Origin: Bradyrhizobium sp.
GTDB taxonomy: Bacteria > Pseudomonadota > Alphaproteobacteria > Rhizobiales > Xanthobacteraceae
NCBI GenBank assembly: GCA_030681365.1
Contig: JAUXWH010000105.1
Location: 1 to 34,922 of the forward strand
Reading direction: 5' to 3'
DNA length: 34,922 nucleotides
A program made the translations under genes and the position numbers. Below the pieces are notes generated by a model. The model searched no databases, was not told where the DNA came from, and was given only the letters and a program-made list of their open reading frames with translations. Shown here in pieces: positions 8,366 to 15,873 of this stretch (its first letter is position 1; every line of letters begins with the position of its first letter).

Positions 8366-8845
8366 CTAGAAGCCCGTCCATGTGCCGCGCGGCAGCAGCA
8401 CCAGCAGGTATCGTTCAAAGACGAAATAGCTTGCCGCCGCGGTGCCGAGCGCGATCGCGGCCAGCACCATCCATTGCTGTGCCGTTCGCGGCCGGCCCAA
8501 AGCGGCCTGCAGCGTGCCGACGAACAAGGCCGTGGCGACGCGAAATCCTAGCAGCGGCAGCAGCACGACATAGGCGCCGACGACCGCGAAGGCGATCACG
8601 ACCAGGCGATAATTTCGCCGCGGCGCATCGCTCGCGCCGGCTGAGGCCGGCGCGCGGCGTTTCAGGAGGTCCTGCACGACGAGGAGCGCGCTCGCGACCG
8701 CCATGAAGGAAAGCACGATGGCCGGGTAAAAGCCCGGTCCGACCGGAACGATGGGAATGGACGGAAGCTGGAAGGACTTGACCAGGAGAACCAGGCTGAT
8801 CGCAAGCAGGATCAGCCCGGCAATTCCGTCGCGGCCGATGCTCAT
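8366..8845 (-). CDS. tctB: TctB family small membrane subunit (DUF1468)
   Basis: A 159-residue protein with four predicted membrane helices (about 10-30, 40-60, 82-105 and 120-150), the standard design of TctB. It contains VGPGFYP near residue 36, a motif common in this family. The start overlaps the tctC stop by 4 nt (ATGA on the minus strand) and the stop touches the tctA start. It serves as the small subunit of the transporter; its exact contribution is not well known. Confidence 0.92.
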   Translation of the reverse strand: MSIGRDGIAGLILLAISLVLLVKSFQLPSIPIVPVGPGFYPAIVLSFMAVASALLVVQDLLKRRAPASAGASDAPRRNYRLVVIAFAVVGAYVVLLPLLGFRVATALFVGTLQAALGRPRTAQQWMVLAAIALGTAAASYFVFERYLLVLLPRGTWTGF

Positions 8846-9804
8846 TTCTTGATCAGGCCGAGGTCGGTCATGACCGCCTTGTTCTCGTTGTCGATCCTGG
8901 CGAGGAACTTGGCATAGTCACTGGCATTGAGGAACGCCACGCGGGTGCCTTGCAGCTTCATCGCCTGAGCGAAACTCGGCTCCCTGGACGCCTTGGCGCA
9001 GCCCTCCTCGAGCTTGGCGCGCACCGGCGCGGGAGTCCCTTTGGGGACCATGAGGCCGCGCGCCACCTCGTACACGATGTCCATGCCAAGTTCCTTTAGC
9101 GTCGGCACGTCAGGGGATTCCGGATCGCGCTTTTCGCTGGCGATCGCGATGAAGCGCAGCAGGCCGGCCTCGACCTTGCCCTTCTGCGTCAGGTTGGAGT
9201 CGGTGAGGTTGATGTGGCCGCCGAGCAGCGCGTTCATCCGCGGAGCCAGGCCGTCATAGGACACGTACTTGAATTTCAGACCGGCCGCCTTCTCGACCAT
9301 GGCCGGGAAGATATGGCTCGTCGAGCCCAGCGTGGCGCCGACCGTGATCTCGCCCGGCCGCTTCTTGGCGTCGGCGGTGAGCTCCTGCCAGGTCTTCCAG
9401 GGCGTCTTGGCGCTTGCCGTCAGCACCGAGGGCGTCGCCGCGACCAAGCAGATCGGCTCGAAGTCGCTGTATTTGACGTCGCTGATGCCTGCGAAGAACG
9501 TCAGATGGATGTAGTCGTGCACCGCGTAGACCGTATAGCCGTCGGGCGCCGCGTTCCGGGCCTCGCGCGCGCCGGTAGTGCCGGATGCGCCGCCGACATT
9601 GGCGATCACCACCGGTTGGCCGATGTGTTTCTGAAATTCGACGGCGAACGGCCGGAAGATGTTGTCGGTATCGCCGCCCGCTGCCCATGGCACGATCATC
9701 TTGATGGGACGGTCGGGATACTGCGCCATGGCGGGCGCGGATAAAGCTGCCAGCACACCGGTCAGCGCGGCAATGCCGGCCACCGTCACGAACGTCCTTG
9801 CCAT
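8842..9804 (-). CDS. tctC: TctC / Bug family periplasmic substrate-binding protein
   Basis: With the start at 9804 the protein has 320 residues. A signal peptide ends near APAMA at residue 27, and the mature protein begins QYPDRPIKMIVPWAAGGDTD, the classic opening of Bug receptors. The body shows the usual segments (VVIANVGGASGTTGAREA, FKYVSYDGLAPRMNALLGGH). The 9804 start is preceded by a GGGGAGA ribosome site; the frame extends 39 residues further upstream, but that stretch is Pro/His/Arg-rich and precedes a complete signal peptide. Bug proteins bind carboxylates and amino acids, so the downstream aspartate dehydrogenase hints at a dicarboxylic or amino acid ligand. First gene of the operon. 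Confidence 0.93.
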   Translation of the reverse strand: MARTFVTVAGIAALTGVLAALSAPAMAQYPDRPIKMIVPWAAGGDTDNIFRPFAVEFQKHIGQPVVIANVGGASGTTGAREARNAAPDGYTVYAVHDYIHLTFFAGISDVKYSDFEPICLVAATPSVLTASAKTPWKTWQELTADAKKRPGEITVGATLGSTSHIFPAMVEKAAGLKFKYVSYDGLAPRMNALLGGHINLTDSNLTQKGKVEAGLLRFIAIASEKRDPESPDVPTLKELGMDIVYEVARGLMVPKGTPAPVRAKLEEGCAKASREPSFAQAMKLQGTRVAFLNASDYAKFLARIDNENKAVMTDLGLIKK

Positions 9805-10104
9805 TCGTCGTCTCCCCTGTGTTTTCTTGACGGGCCATTCCGGCTCTTGAAGGGGATGATAACAGTGGGGCTGGGCAGGGGAAAGCCCCGTGGCGCGGCG
9901 CAGGTCGGCTGGCCGGGACATGCGGTGGGCCCACGTCGCTCAGTGGGCGGCGTCCTCGCGCCGCGTCATCGAACCTTTCGCGTTGGTCCGGTGCCACTTC
10001 TCCAGGTCGATATCCCCATCGTCGTTTCGTGCCTGTCCGAGGCCGAACGACGAAAAAGGCCCCGGGAAACCGGGGCCTTCCAAAAGGGGGTACATCCGCC
10101 CCTT
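9805..10104. other. intergenic region between tctC and the DUF892 gene
   Basis: About 300 bases. It holds the tct operon leader on the minus strand and the terminator of the DUF892 gene. A start-less minus-strand frame ending in TGA at 9940-9942 reads DIDLEKWHRTNAKGSMTRR near its end, which looks protein-like, but it runs back into the terminator hairpin. It may be a gene remnant. I see no reliable promoter. Confidence 0.4.
10053..10079 (-). terminator. rho-independent terminator of the DUF892 gene
   Basis: GGCCCCGG (10058-10065) and CCGGGGCC (10070-10077) form a perfect stem around GAAA, extended by two A-T pairs. Read on the minus strand the stem is followed by TTTTT. It lies about 25 nt after the DUF892 stop. 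Confidence 0.9.
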
Positions 10105-10611
10105 CTACGCGGCTTGCGCCGTTTCCGCATGCTGGTTGACTTCCGACTCCGCAATCTGGCTGAGCGTGCTGTCGGTGTTCTTCTCTTCCTTCAACGTCGC
10201 ATCCAGCAGCTTCACGGCGTCCTTGTAGCCAAGCTCGCTGGCCCAGGTCTTCAGGGTGCCGTAGCGGGAGATCTCGTAATGTTCGACCGCCTGGGCGGCG
10301 GCAAGCAGGCCGGCATCAAGGGCAGCGGTGCCCTTGTATTCGTCCATGATTTCCTTGCCCTCGTCGAGGATGCCCATGATGGCGTCGCAGGTCTTGCCCT
10401 TGGGAGACTCGTCGATCGAAGCGAAAACCTGTTCGAGCCGGTCGACCTGGCCCTCGGTTTCGCCCATGTGCTTCTCGAACGCCGCCTTGAGCTTGGGAGA
10501 CTGCGCCGCCTTTGCCATCTTGGGCAGTGCGGACAGGATCTTCTTCTCCGCGAAATAGATATCCTTCAAGGTGTCGAGGAACAGGTCGTTCAGCAGTTTC
10601 TCTTTGGCCAT
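10105..10611 (-). CDS. DUF892 family ferritin-like protein (YciE/YciF type)
   Basis: A 168-residue, all-helical cytoplasmic protein. The N-terminal segment LLNDLFLDTLKDIYFAEKKI and the later VEHYEISRYGTLKTWASELG are characteristic of DUF892, a ferritin-like four-helix family. Glu and His residues suitable for a di-metal site are present (E22 in FAEKK, E50/E52 in HMGETEG, and H110 in AVEHYEI). YciF-like proteins are stress-induced in many bacteria, but their chemistry is not settled. It has its own terminator and a near-match EcfG-type promoter 32 nt before the ATG. Confidence 0.92.
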   Translation of the reverse strand: MAKEKLLNDLFLDTLKDIYFAEKKILSALPKMAKAAQSPKLKAAFEKHMGETEGQVDRLEQVFASIDESPKGKTCDAIMGILDEGKEIMDEYKGTAALDAGLLAAAQAVEHYEISRYGTLKTWASELGYKDAVKLLDATLKEEKNTDSTLSQIAESEVNQHAETAQAA

Positions 10612-10642
10612 GTTGCCCTCCGGTTTGAAATTGCCACGTTAG

Positions 10643-10667
10643 AACCGGCCGGCTCGTGTCTTGTTCC
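10643..10667 (-). promoter_or_regulatory. candidate EcfG (general stress sigma) promoter for the DUF892 gene
   Basis: On the minus strand, GGAAC (10667-10663) is followed after 16 bases by GGTT (10646-10643), 31 nt upstream of the start codon at 10611. The alphaproteobacterial EcfG consensus is GGAAC-N16/17-CGTT, so there is one mismatch. The position and the stress-type gene support it. Confidence 0.5.
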
Positions 10668-10758
10668 TGCCATGAGGTTGGTTTGCCGAGAAAATTTCAT
10701 CGGCGCGCTTCCGCGGCTTCTCTGCTGGGCCTACTGTCCCTGTGTCGCATTCCCGACC

Positions 10759-10784
10759 AGGGAACGTTTTCCCATTTCACCTGG
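10759..10784 (+). promoter_or_regulatory. candidate EcfG (general stress sigma) promoter for the DUF2934 gene
   Basis: GGAAC (10759-10763), a 17-base spacer and GGTT (10781-10784) end 29 nt before the GTG start at 10814. As for the divergent gene, the -10 element differs by one base from CGTT. Confidence 0.45.
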
Positions 10785-10813
10785 TTGAGCGAGAAAGTTG
10801 CAGGAGGCTGTCG

Positions 10814-10978
10814 GTGGCCAAGCCACGCGGAATTGAAATCGTACGTCGTGCCTATGAGCTTTGGGAGCAAGCCGGAAAGCCCGATGGTCAGGATCAGGAA
10901 TTCTATCATCAGGCCGAGCGCGAGTTGACCGCGGCAGCGGCACTCGACACCGACAGCCAGGCCGCCGAGGAAGAGTGA
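10814..10978 (+). CDS. DUF2934 domain small protein
   Basis: A 54-residue protein started by GTG at 10814, with AGGAGG at 10802-10807 placed correctly in front; the frame is open further upstream but without a comparable ribosome site. The core IVRRAYELWEQAGKPDGQ followed by EFYHQAERELTAA is the DUF2934 signature, a tiny helical domain common in Bradyrhizobium and relatives, often several per genome. Its function is unknown. It is divergently arranged with the DUF892 gene, with a candidate stress promoter of its own. Confidence 0.85.
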   Translation: MAKPRGIEIVRRAYELWEQAGKPDGQDQEFYHQAERELTAAAALDTDSQAAEEE

Positions 10979-11165
10979 AGCGGCGGGGCGTCCCTTGCAT
11001 GGTTCAGGAATTCGCGTCGGGGTTCCCCGTGACGGCGGTGGGCGTCAACTTCTTGCGAACGGGAGCAAAACAGACCCTCCGGGTCTGGTTCCAGTGTGCT
11101 GTTTTGGCCCAATGGCGGAAGCTGATAGAAATGGCGGGATGAAAGCGGCGGCTCAACGGGCGCGC

Positions 11166-11777
11166 ATGGCGAGAAAACTCAAGACCTATCAGACGTCGCT
11201 GGGCTTCTTCGATATGGCAATAGCGGCGCCATCGATGAAGGCGGCTCTGGAGGCGTGGGGTTCGAAGAGCAACCTGTTTCATCAGGGCTTCGCAACAGAA
11301 ACTGACGATCCCGACGTGATCGCCGCCGCCATGTCAAAGCCCGGCGTTATTCTCAGACGCCCTGTCGGGTCTGATGGGCCGTTCAAGGTGGATGCGGACC
11401 TGCCCTCCGACCTCTCCCGCGAAAAGGTCAAAGACAGGCCAGGAAAGCATCGGCGAAGGCCCGGCAAATCGTCGGCTCGCGCGATAGACCATCAGGCAGC
11501 CCGCAAGGCCGCATCGGACTATGAGCGGGAGCAGAAGCAGCGCGAAAGCCGGCGGCGGAAGGAAGAAGCCGCCAGGACGAAAGAGCGGGATCTCCGCGAG
11601 CGGGCAATCGCGAAGGCCCAGGCTGCGATTGAAGCCGCCGAGCAGGCCCATGAACAAAGAACGGGCAAGATCGATACCGAGCGCGCCGCCCTCGAACAAC
11701 GCGCGCAGGCGGAAGAGGATCGTTGGAAGAGGCAGAAGGAAAAGCTGGAGAAAGCCTTTCGCCGCGCGCGCGGCTGA
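11166..11777 (+). CDS. TolA-like coiled-coil protein of unknown function
   Basis: With the ATG at 11166 the protein has 203 residues. The N-terminal part (1-70, MARKLKTYQTSLGFFDMAIA...) is compact and conserved-looking. Residues about 105-203 are dominated by Arg, Lys, Glu, Ala and Gln in a long predicted coiled coil, which is why homologues are often labelled 'cell envelope biogenesis protein TolA'. It has no membrane anchor or signal peptide, so a true TolA role is unlikely. The frame stays open upstream to 10995, but the added residues look non-coding; ATG 11139 is an alternative start. No strong ribosome site is visible. Confidence 0.7.
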   Translation: MARKLKTYQTSLGFFDMAIAAPSMKAALEAWGSKSNLFHQGFATETDDPDVIAAAMSKPGVILRRPVGSDGPFKVDADLPSDLSREKVKDRPGKHRRRPGKSSARAIDHQAARKAASDYEREQKQRESRRRKEEAARTKERDLRERAIAKAQAAIEAAEQAHEQRTGKIDTERAALEQRAQAEEDRWKRQKEKLEKAFRRARG

Positions 11778-12047
11778 TGAGGGCCGCGGGCGCCCGGCAT
11801 TCTCCGCGCCTTCCAGGACAAAACTGTATCAACGATTCGGGCGCTTCGCGCCGCGGCAGCAGACTCCATTCTCCGATCGTGCCTGCCCTGCGGCGTTTCG
11901 AAATGGCACATCTTTCTTGTAAACCACTTTCCTGATCCCCGTTGCTTTACGGATAGGCAGATTAACCGACGGTTCGCTCTTTTGTGACAATCATGCCGTG
12001 TGCGGTAGTGCCACCGCGTCTGAAATCAATCGATCCGGAGGGAAAAC
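11778..12047. other. intergenic gap before the Cache gene
   Basis: About 270 bases with locally lower GC content near 11900-12000. It must hold the promoter of the Cache/chemoreceptor pair, but I cannot pick one with confidence. No hairpin with a T-run ends the preceding gene. Confidence 0.35.
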
Positions 12048-12515
12048 GTGAACAATTGGTCAACGAAGCTGCTCGTTTCTGGACTGACAGCCATGTTTGC
12101 ATTCGCGGGCGCCGCCTCGGCCGCCGACGGTGCGAACAAGGACGAAGCCGTCGCGATGGTCAAGAAAGCCGTCAGCTTCATCAAGGAAAAGGGCGCCGAC
12201 AAGGCCTACCCCGAATTCACCGGCAAGGCCCCCGGCTTTATCGATCGCGATTTGTATGTCGTGGTCTATCAGCTCGACGGCAAGGTGCTCGCCCACGGCT
12301 CCAACGCCAAGTTCGTCGGCAAGGATCTGATCGATGCGCAGGACGTCGACGGCAAGCTCTATGTCAAGGAGCGGGTCGAAATGGCCGCCAAGCAGCCTTC
12401 GTTCTGGCAGGATTACAAGTTCGTCAATCCCGTGACCAAGAAGGTCGAGCCGAAGCAGATGTACTGCGAGAAGGTCGAGAACACGGCGGTGTGTGCGGGC
12501 ATCTACAAGCTCTGA
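12048..12515 (+). CDS. secreted single-Cache-domain protein
   Basis: A 155-residue protein started by GTG at 12048 with GGAGGG just upstream. A signal peptide ends near AASAAD (residue 26). The mature part, DEAVAMVKKAVSFIKEKGAD through DLYVVVYQLDGKVLAHGSN to KLYVKERVEMA, is a small Cache (sCache_2) sensor domain without any membrane anchor. It should therefore be a free periplasmic ligand-binding protein. Two Cys residues near the C-terminus (YCEKVENTAVCAG) may form a disulphide. It lies 51 nt upstream of a chemoreceptor and is probably co-transcribed with it, which suggests that it presents a ligand to that receptor. Confidence 0.87.
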   Translation: MNNWSTKLLVSGLTAMFAFAGAASAADGANKDEAVAMVKKAVSFIKEKGADKAYPEFTGKAPGFIDRDLYVVVYQLDGKVLAHGSNAKFVGKDLIDAQDVDGKLYVKERVEMAAKQPSFWQDYKFVNPVTKKVEPKQMYCEKVENTAVCAGIYKL

Positions 12516-12566
12516 TGCACGCGACCATCGGTATTGCCAAGACGACCGCCGCCTCGAAGGATTGAT

Positions 12567-14267
12567 ATGCTCGGCTGGATCAAAAATATCGGGCTGTCCT
12601 GGAAAGTTCAGCTCGCGCCGGCGTTCCTGATCCTGGTCCTGATAGGTGTCGGCGCCTTTGCCTTGCAGGCGCTGCGGTCGAACCAGACCGCGGTCAATGC
12701 GCTGGTCGCGGGGCCGATACGGCAATCCGAATTGACGACCGAACTCAACACCATTGTGTGGACCGCGCACGCCAAGCTGTACCGTCTCGCGGCCATCGCG
12801 GCCAACGAAACCGACGAAAAGAAGATCCAGGCCTTCGCCAAGGAAGCTTCCGGCGCCGCCGCCAGGATCGCGGACGCCCTGAAGGCGCTCGAGGGTGCTC
12901 AGAACGGAATCAAGCCGGATGACCTGGCACGACTGAAGGCGGCCGTCGCGGGCTATCTCAAGCAGTCGAAAAACGCCATCGAGATGGCCGACGGCGATGC
13001 CGGATCGGCGCTGTTGTTCATCAAGGGCGCGGAACGCTATTTCGCCGATATCGAGAAGCTGACCGACGACCTGATCGCGCGCTCGAGCGACAGCAAGGAT
13101 CTCGAGATCGCTCGCGCCGGAGTGACGCTCGAGCAGCAGCAGCTGACGCTGATGGCGGTGCTGCTGGTGGTGGCTCTCGTCGGAATCGTGGTTTCGTTCC
13201 TGATCGGCCGCGGTATTTCCCGCCCGGTGGTCGCGATGTCGAAGGCGATGCGCGAACTTGCGGTCGGGAATTTCGATGTCCAGCTGCCGGGCCTCGAGCG
13301 CCGCGACGAAGTCGGCCAGATGGCCCGTGCCGTCGAGGAATTCAAGGTGCAGGCCATCGGCAAGGCCGAACGCGAGACCGCCGAGCGCGAGGAAAAGAAC
13401 CGCGAACTGGCCGTCGCCCGCCGCGCCGAACTGCATAACCTGGCAGAGAGTTTCGAGGCCACGGTCGGCAATATCATCGAAAACGTCGGCGCCGCATCGG
13501 GCGAACTGGAAAATTCGGCCGTCATCCTGACCAACAGCAGCACGGCAACCCAGGAGCTCTCGACCGTGGTCGCGGCGGCTTCGGAAGAGACCTCCGCCAA
13601 CGTGCAGTCGGTCGCCTCGGCCACGGAAGAAATGGCTTCTTCCATCAATGAAATCGGGCGCCAAGTCGCGGATTCCAACCGCATCGCCAATGAAGCGGTC
13701 GAGCAGGCCGGAAAGACCGACGCGCGGATCGCCGAACTGTCGCTGGCCGCCAGCCGCATCGGCGATGTTACCCAATTGATCACCACCATCGCGGCGCAGA
13801 CCAATCTGCTGGCGCTCAACGCCACCATCGAAGCCGCCCGTGCCGGCGAGGCCGGCCGCGGCTTTGCCGTGGTGGCGCAGGAGGTCAAGGCGCTGGCGTC
13901 GCAGACCGCCAAGGCCACCAGCGAGATATCGACCCAGATCGCCGGCATGCAATCGGCGACCCAGGATTCGGTGGTTGCGATCAAGGAGATCTACGGCACC
14001 ATCGGGCAGGTCTCCGAGATCGCCTCGGCGATCGCGGCCGCCATCGAGCAGCAGGGCGCGGCGACCCAGGAAATCGCCCGCAACGTGCAGCAGGCGGCGG
14101 TCGGCTCCACCCAGGTTGCGACCTCGATCGCGGACGTCAACCGTGGCGCCGGCGACACCGGCACGGCCTCCTCGCAGGTGCTGGCGTCGGCGCAGTTGCT
14201 GTCCAACGAAAACAAGCGCCTCAAGGCCGAAGTGATCAAATTCCTCGCCACCGTACGGGCTGCGTAG
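12567..14267 (+). CDS. methyl-accepting chemotaxis protein
   Basis: A 566-residue transmembrane chemoreceptor with TM1 at about 16-36, a periplasmic four-helix-bundle-like domain (37-190), TM2 at about 192-214, HAMP (215-270) and a cytoplasmic signalling domain. The hairpin tip that binds CheA/CheW is intact ([20 protein letters not shown] near 408-427). The protein ends in FLATVRAA with no CheR-docking pentapeptide. The ATG at 12567 follows GAAGG at the right distance; an in-frame upstream ATG at 12534 is less likely. It follows the secreted Cache protein and lies 66 nt before eutB on the same strand. The ligand is unknown. Confidence 0.93.
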   Translation: MLGWIKNIGLSWKVQLAPAFLILVLIGVGAFALQALRSNQTAVNALVAGPIRQSELTTELNTIVWTAHAKLYRLAAIAANETDEKKIQAFAKEASGAAARIADALKALEGAQNGIKPDDLARLKAAVAGYLKQSKNAIEMADGDAGSALLFIKGAERYFADIEKLTDDLIARSSDSKDLEIARAGVTLEQQQLTLMAVLLVVALVGIVVSFLIGRGISRPVVAMSKAMRELAVGNFDVQLPGLERRDEVGQMARAVEEFKVQAIGKAERETAEREEKNRELAVARRAELHNLAESFEATVGNIIENVGAASGELENSAVILTNSSTATQELSTVVAAASEETSANVQSVASATEEMASSINEIGRQVADSNRIANEAVEQAGKTDARIAELSLAASRIGDVTQLITTIAAQTNLLALNATIEAARAGEAGRGFAVVAQEVKALASQTAKATSEISTQIAGMQSATQDSVVAIKEIYGTIGQVSEIASAIAAAIEQQGAATQEIARNVQQAAVGSTQVATSIADVNRGAGDTGTASSQVLASAQLLSNENKRLKAEVIKFLATVRAA

Positions 14268-14333
14268 CCTCAAATCCGGTGATAGTCTTCGAAAGTCGTC
14301 GCGCATTCAGGTGCTGACGGCTTCGGAGTAGTC

Positions 14334-15716
14334 ATGATCTATCGACACGCCATCGATGCCACCAGCTACGTGTTCGATGATCTGCGCGATCTCCTCGCCA
14401 AGGCCACGCCGCCGCGTTCCGGCGACCGCCTTGCGGGGGTAGCGGCCGAAAGTGCCGCGCAAATGATCGCGGCGCGGATCGCGCTATCGGATGTTCCCCT
14501 GAAGCAGTTCCTGCAGGAAACCGTCGTGCCCTATGAGGACGATGAAGTTACCCGCCTGATCGTCGACAGCCACGACGCGGCCGCCTTCGCCGCGATATCC
14601 TCGCTGACCGTCGGCGGTTTCCGCGACTGGCTGCTTTCGGAGGCTGCGACGTCAGCCGTTCTCGCCAACCTGTCGTGTGGCATCACTCCCGAGATGGCCG
14701 CGGCGGTGTCGAAATTGATGCGCAACCAGGACCTGATCCAGGTGGCAAAAAAATGCCGGGTCACGTCGGCCTTTCGCAACACCATCGGCCTGCGCGGCCG
14801 GATGAGCGTACGGCTGCAGCCCAATCATCCCTTCGACGACGTCAAGGGCATCACCGCGTCGATCCTCGACGGCATCCTGCTGGGATCCGGCGATGCCTGT
14901 ATCGGCATCAATCCGGCCAGCGACGATCCTTCCGTGATCGGGGGCCTGCTGCGGCTGCTCGACGATGTCATCGCGAGGCTGCAGATCCCGACGCAGGGCT
15001 GCGTGCTGACCCATGTCACGACCACGCTCGGATTGATCGACCGCGGCTTTCCGGTCGATCTGGTGTTTCAGTCGATCGCGGGCACCGAAGCGGCGAACCG
15101 CAGTTTCGGCATCGATCTCGCGCTGCTGCGCCAGGCCCACCAGGCCGGGCTGTCGTTGCGCCGCGGCAATGTCGGCAGCAACGTGATGTATTTCGAAACC
15201 GGGCAGGGGTCGGCGCTTTCGGCCAATGCCCATCACGGCGTCGACCAGCAGACCTGCGAGGTGCGGGCCTATGCGGTGGCGCGCGCCTTCGATCCGCTGC
15301 TGGTCAATAGCGTGGTCGGATTCATCGGCCCGGAATATCTCTATGACGGCAAGGAAATCATCCGCGCCGGGCTGGAGGACCATTTCTGCGGCAAGCTGCT
15401 CGGCCTGCCGCTTGGCGTCGACGTTTGCTACACCAACCACGCCGAGGCCGACCAGGACGACATGGACAATTTACTGACGCTGCTGGCCGCCGCCGGCGTT
15501 ACCTTCATCATGGGGGTGCCCGGGGCCGACGATGTCATGCTGAACTACCAGTCCACCTCGTTCCATGACGCCCTTTACATCCGCGACCTGTTCGGCCTGA
15601 AACGGGCGCCGGAATTCGACGAATGGCTGTTGCGCGCCGGCCTGGCCGATGCCGACTTCCGGCTCGCCGGGAATCCGGGCCTGCTGCCTGATTTTGCATC
15701 GCGGTTGCTGGCCTGA
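14334..15716 (+). CDS. eutB: ethanolamine ammonia-lyase large subunit
   Basis: A 460-residue protein of normal EutB length. Recognisable segments include GLRGRMSVRLQPNHPFDDVK, GDACIGINPASDD, TQGCVLTHVTTTLGLIDRG and ANAHHGVDQQTCEVRAYAVA, all from the TIM-barrel active site that binds ethanolamine with adenosylcobalamin. With EutC it splits ethanolamine into acetaldehyde and ammonia. No microcompartment or reactivase genes are nearby, so this is the short, cytosolic type. EutC is not the next gene: hpnP lies between them. No cobalamin riboswitch is evident upstream. Confidence 0.96.
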   Translation: MIYRHAIDATSYVFDDLRDLLAKATPPRSGDRLAGVAAESAAQMIAARIALSDVPLKQFLQETVVPYEDDEVTRLIVDSHDAAAFAAISSLTVGGFRDWLLSEAATSAVLANLSCGITPEMAAAVSKLMRNQDLIQVAKKCRVTSAFRNTIGLRGRMSVRLQPNHPFDDVKGITASILDGILLGSGDACIGINPASDDPSVIGGLLRLLDDVIARLQIPTQGCVLTHVTTTLGLIDRGFPVDLVFQSIAGTEAANRSFGIDLALLRQAHQAGLSLRRGNVGSNVMYFETGQGSALSANAHHGVDQQTCEVRAYAVARAFDPLLVNSVVGFIGPEYLYDGKEIIRAGLEDHFCGKLLGLPLGVDVCYTNHAEADQDDMDNLLTLLAAAGVTFIMGVPGADDVMLNYQSTSFHDALYIRDLFGLKRAPEFDEWLLRAGLADADFRLAGNPGLLPDFASRLLA

Positions 15717-15873
15717 GGCGCCGGACCGGCCGCCGCCGCAGCAGCTACGATGCAACCATCCGGCCGCTGGCGGGTTGGCAATGGCTGCCACAATATTGAA
15801 GAATTTGTAGCCCAGCGTCGATGTGCGTGCTTAACTTGGCGGCCGACAGGTTTTACGAGCGTTAGGAAGTTTG

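Noticed and set aside
11066..11090. CAGACC/GGTCTG hairpin as a terminator or RNA gene after the DUF2934 gene
   Set aside because: A 6-bp stem without a T-run; not enough for a terminator and not a tRNA fold.
12060..14306. A 748-codon minus-strand open frame opposite the Cache and chemoreceptor genes
   Set aside because: Its translation is a His/Arg/Gly/Asp-rich shadow without domains, while the plus strand has clear Cache and chemoreceptor motifs. Long antisense frames are expected at this GC content.
14268..14333. Cobalamin riboswitch before eutB or hpnP
   Set aside because: Looked for a B12-box and multi-stem fold because both enzymes use cobalamin; the 66-nt and 157-nt gaps are too short and lack the conserved box.
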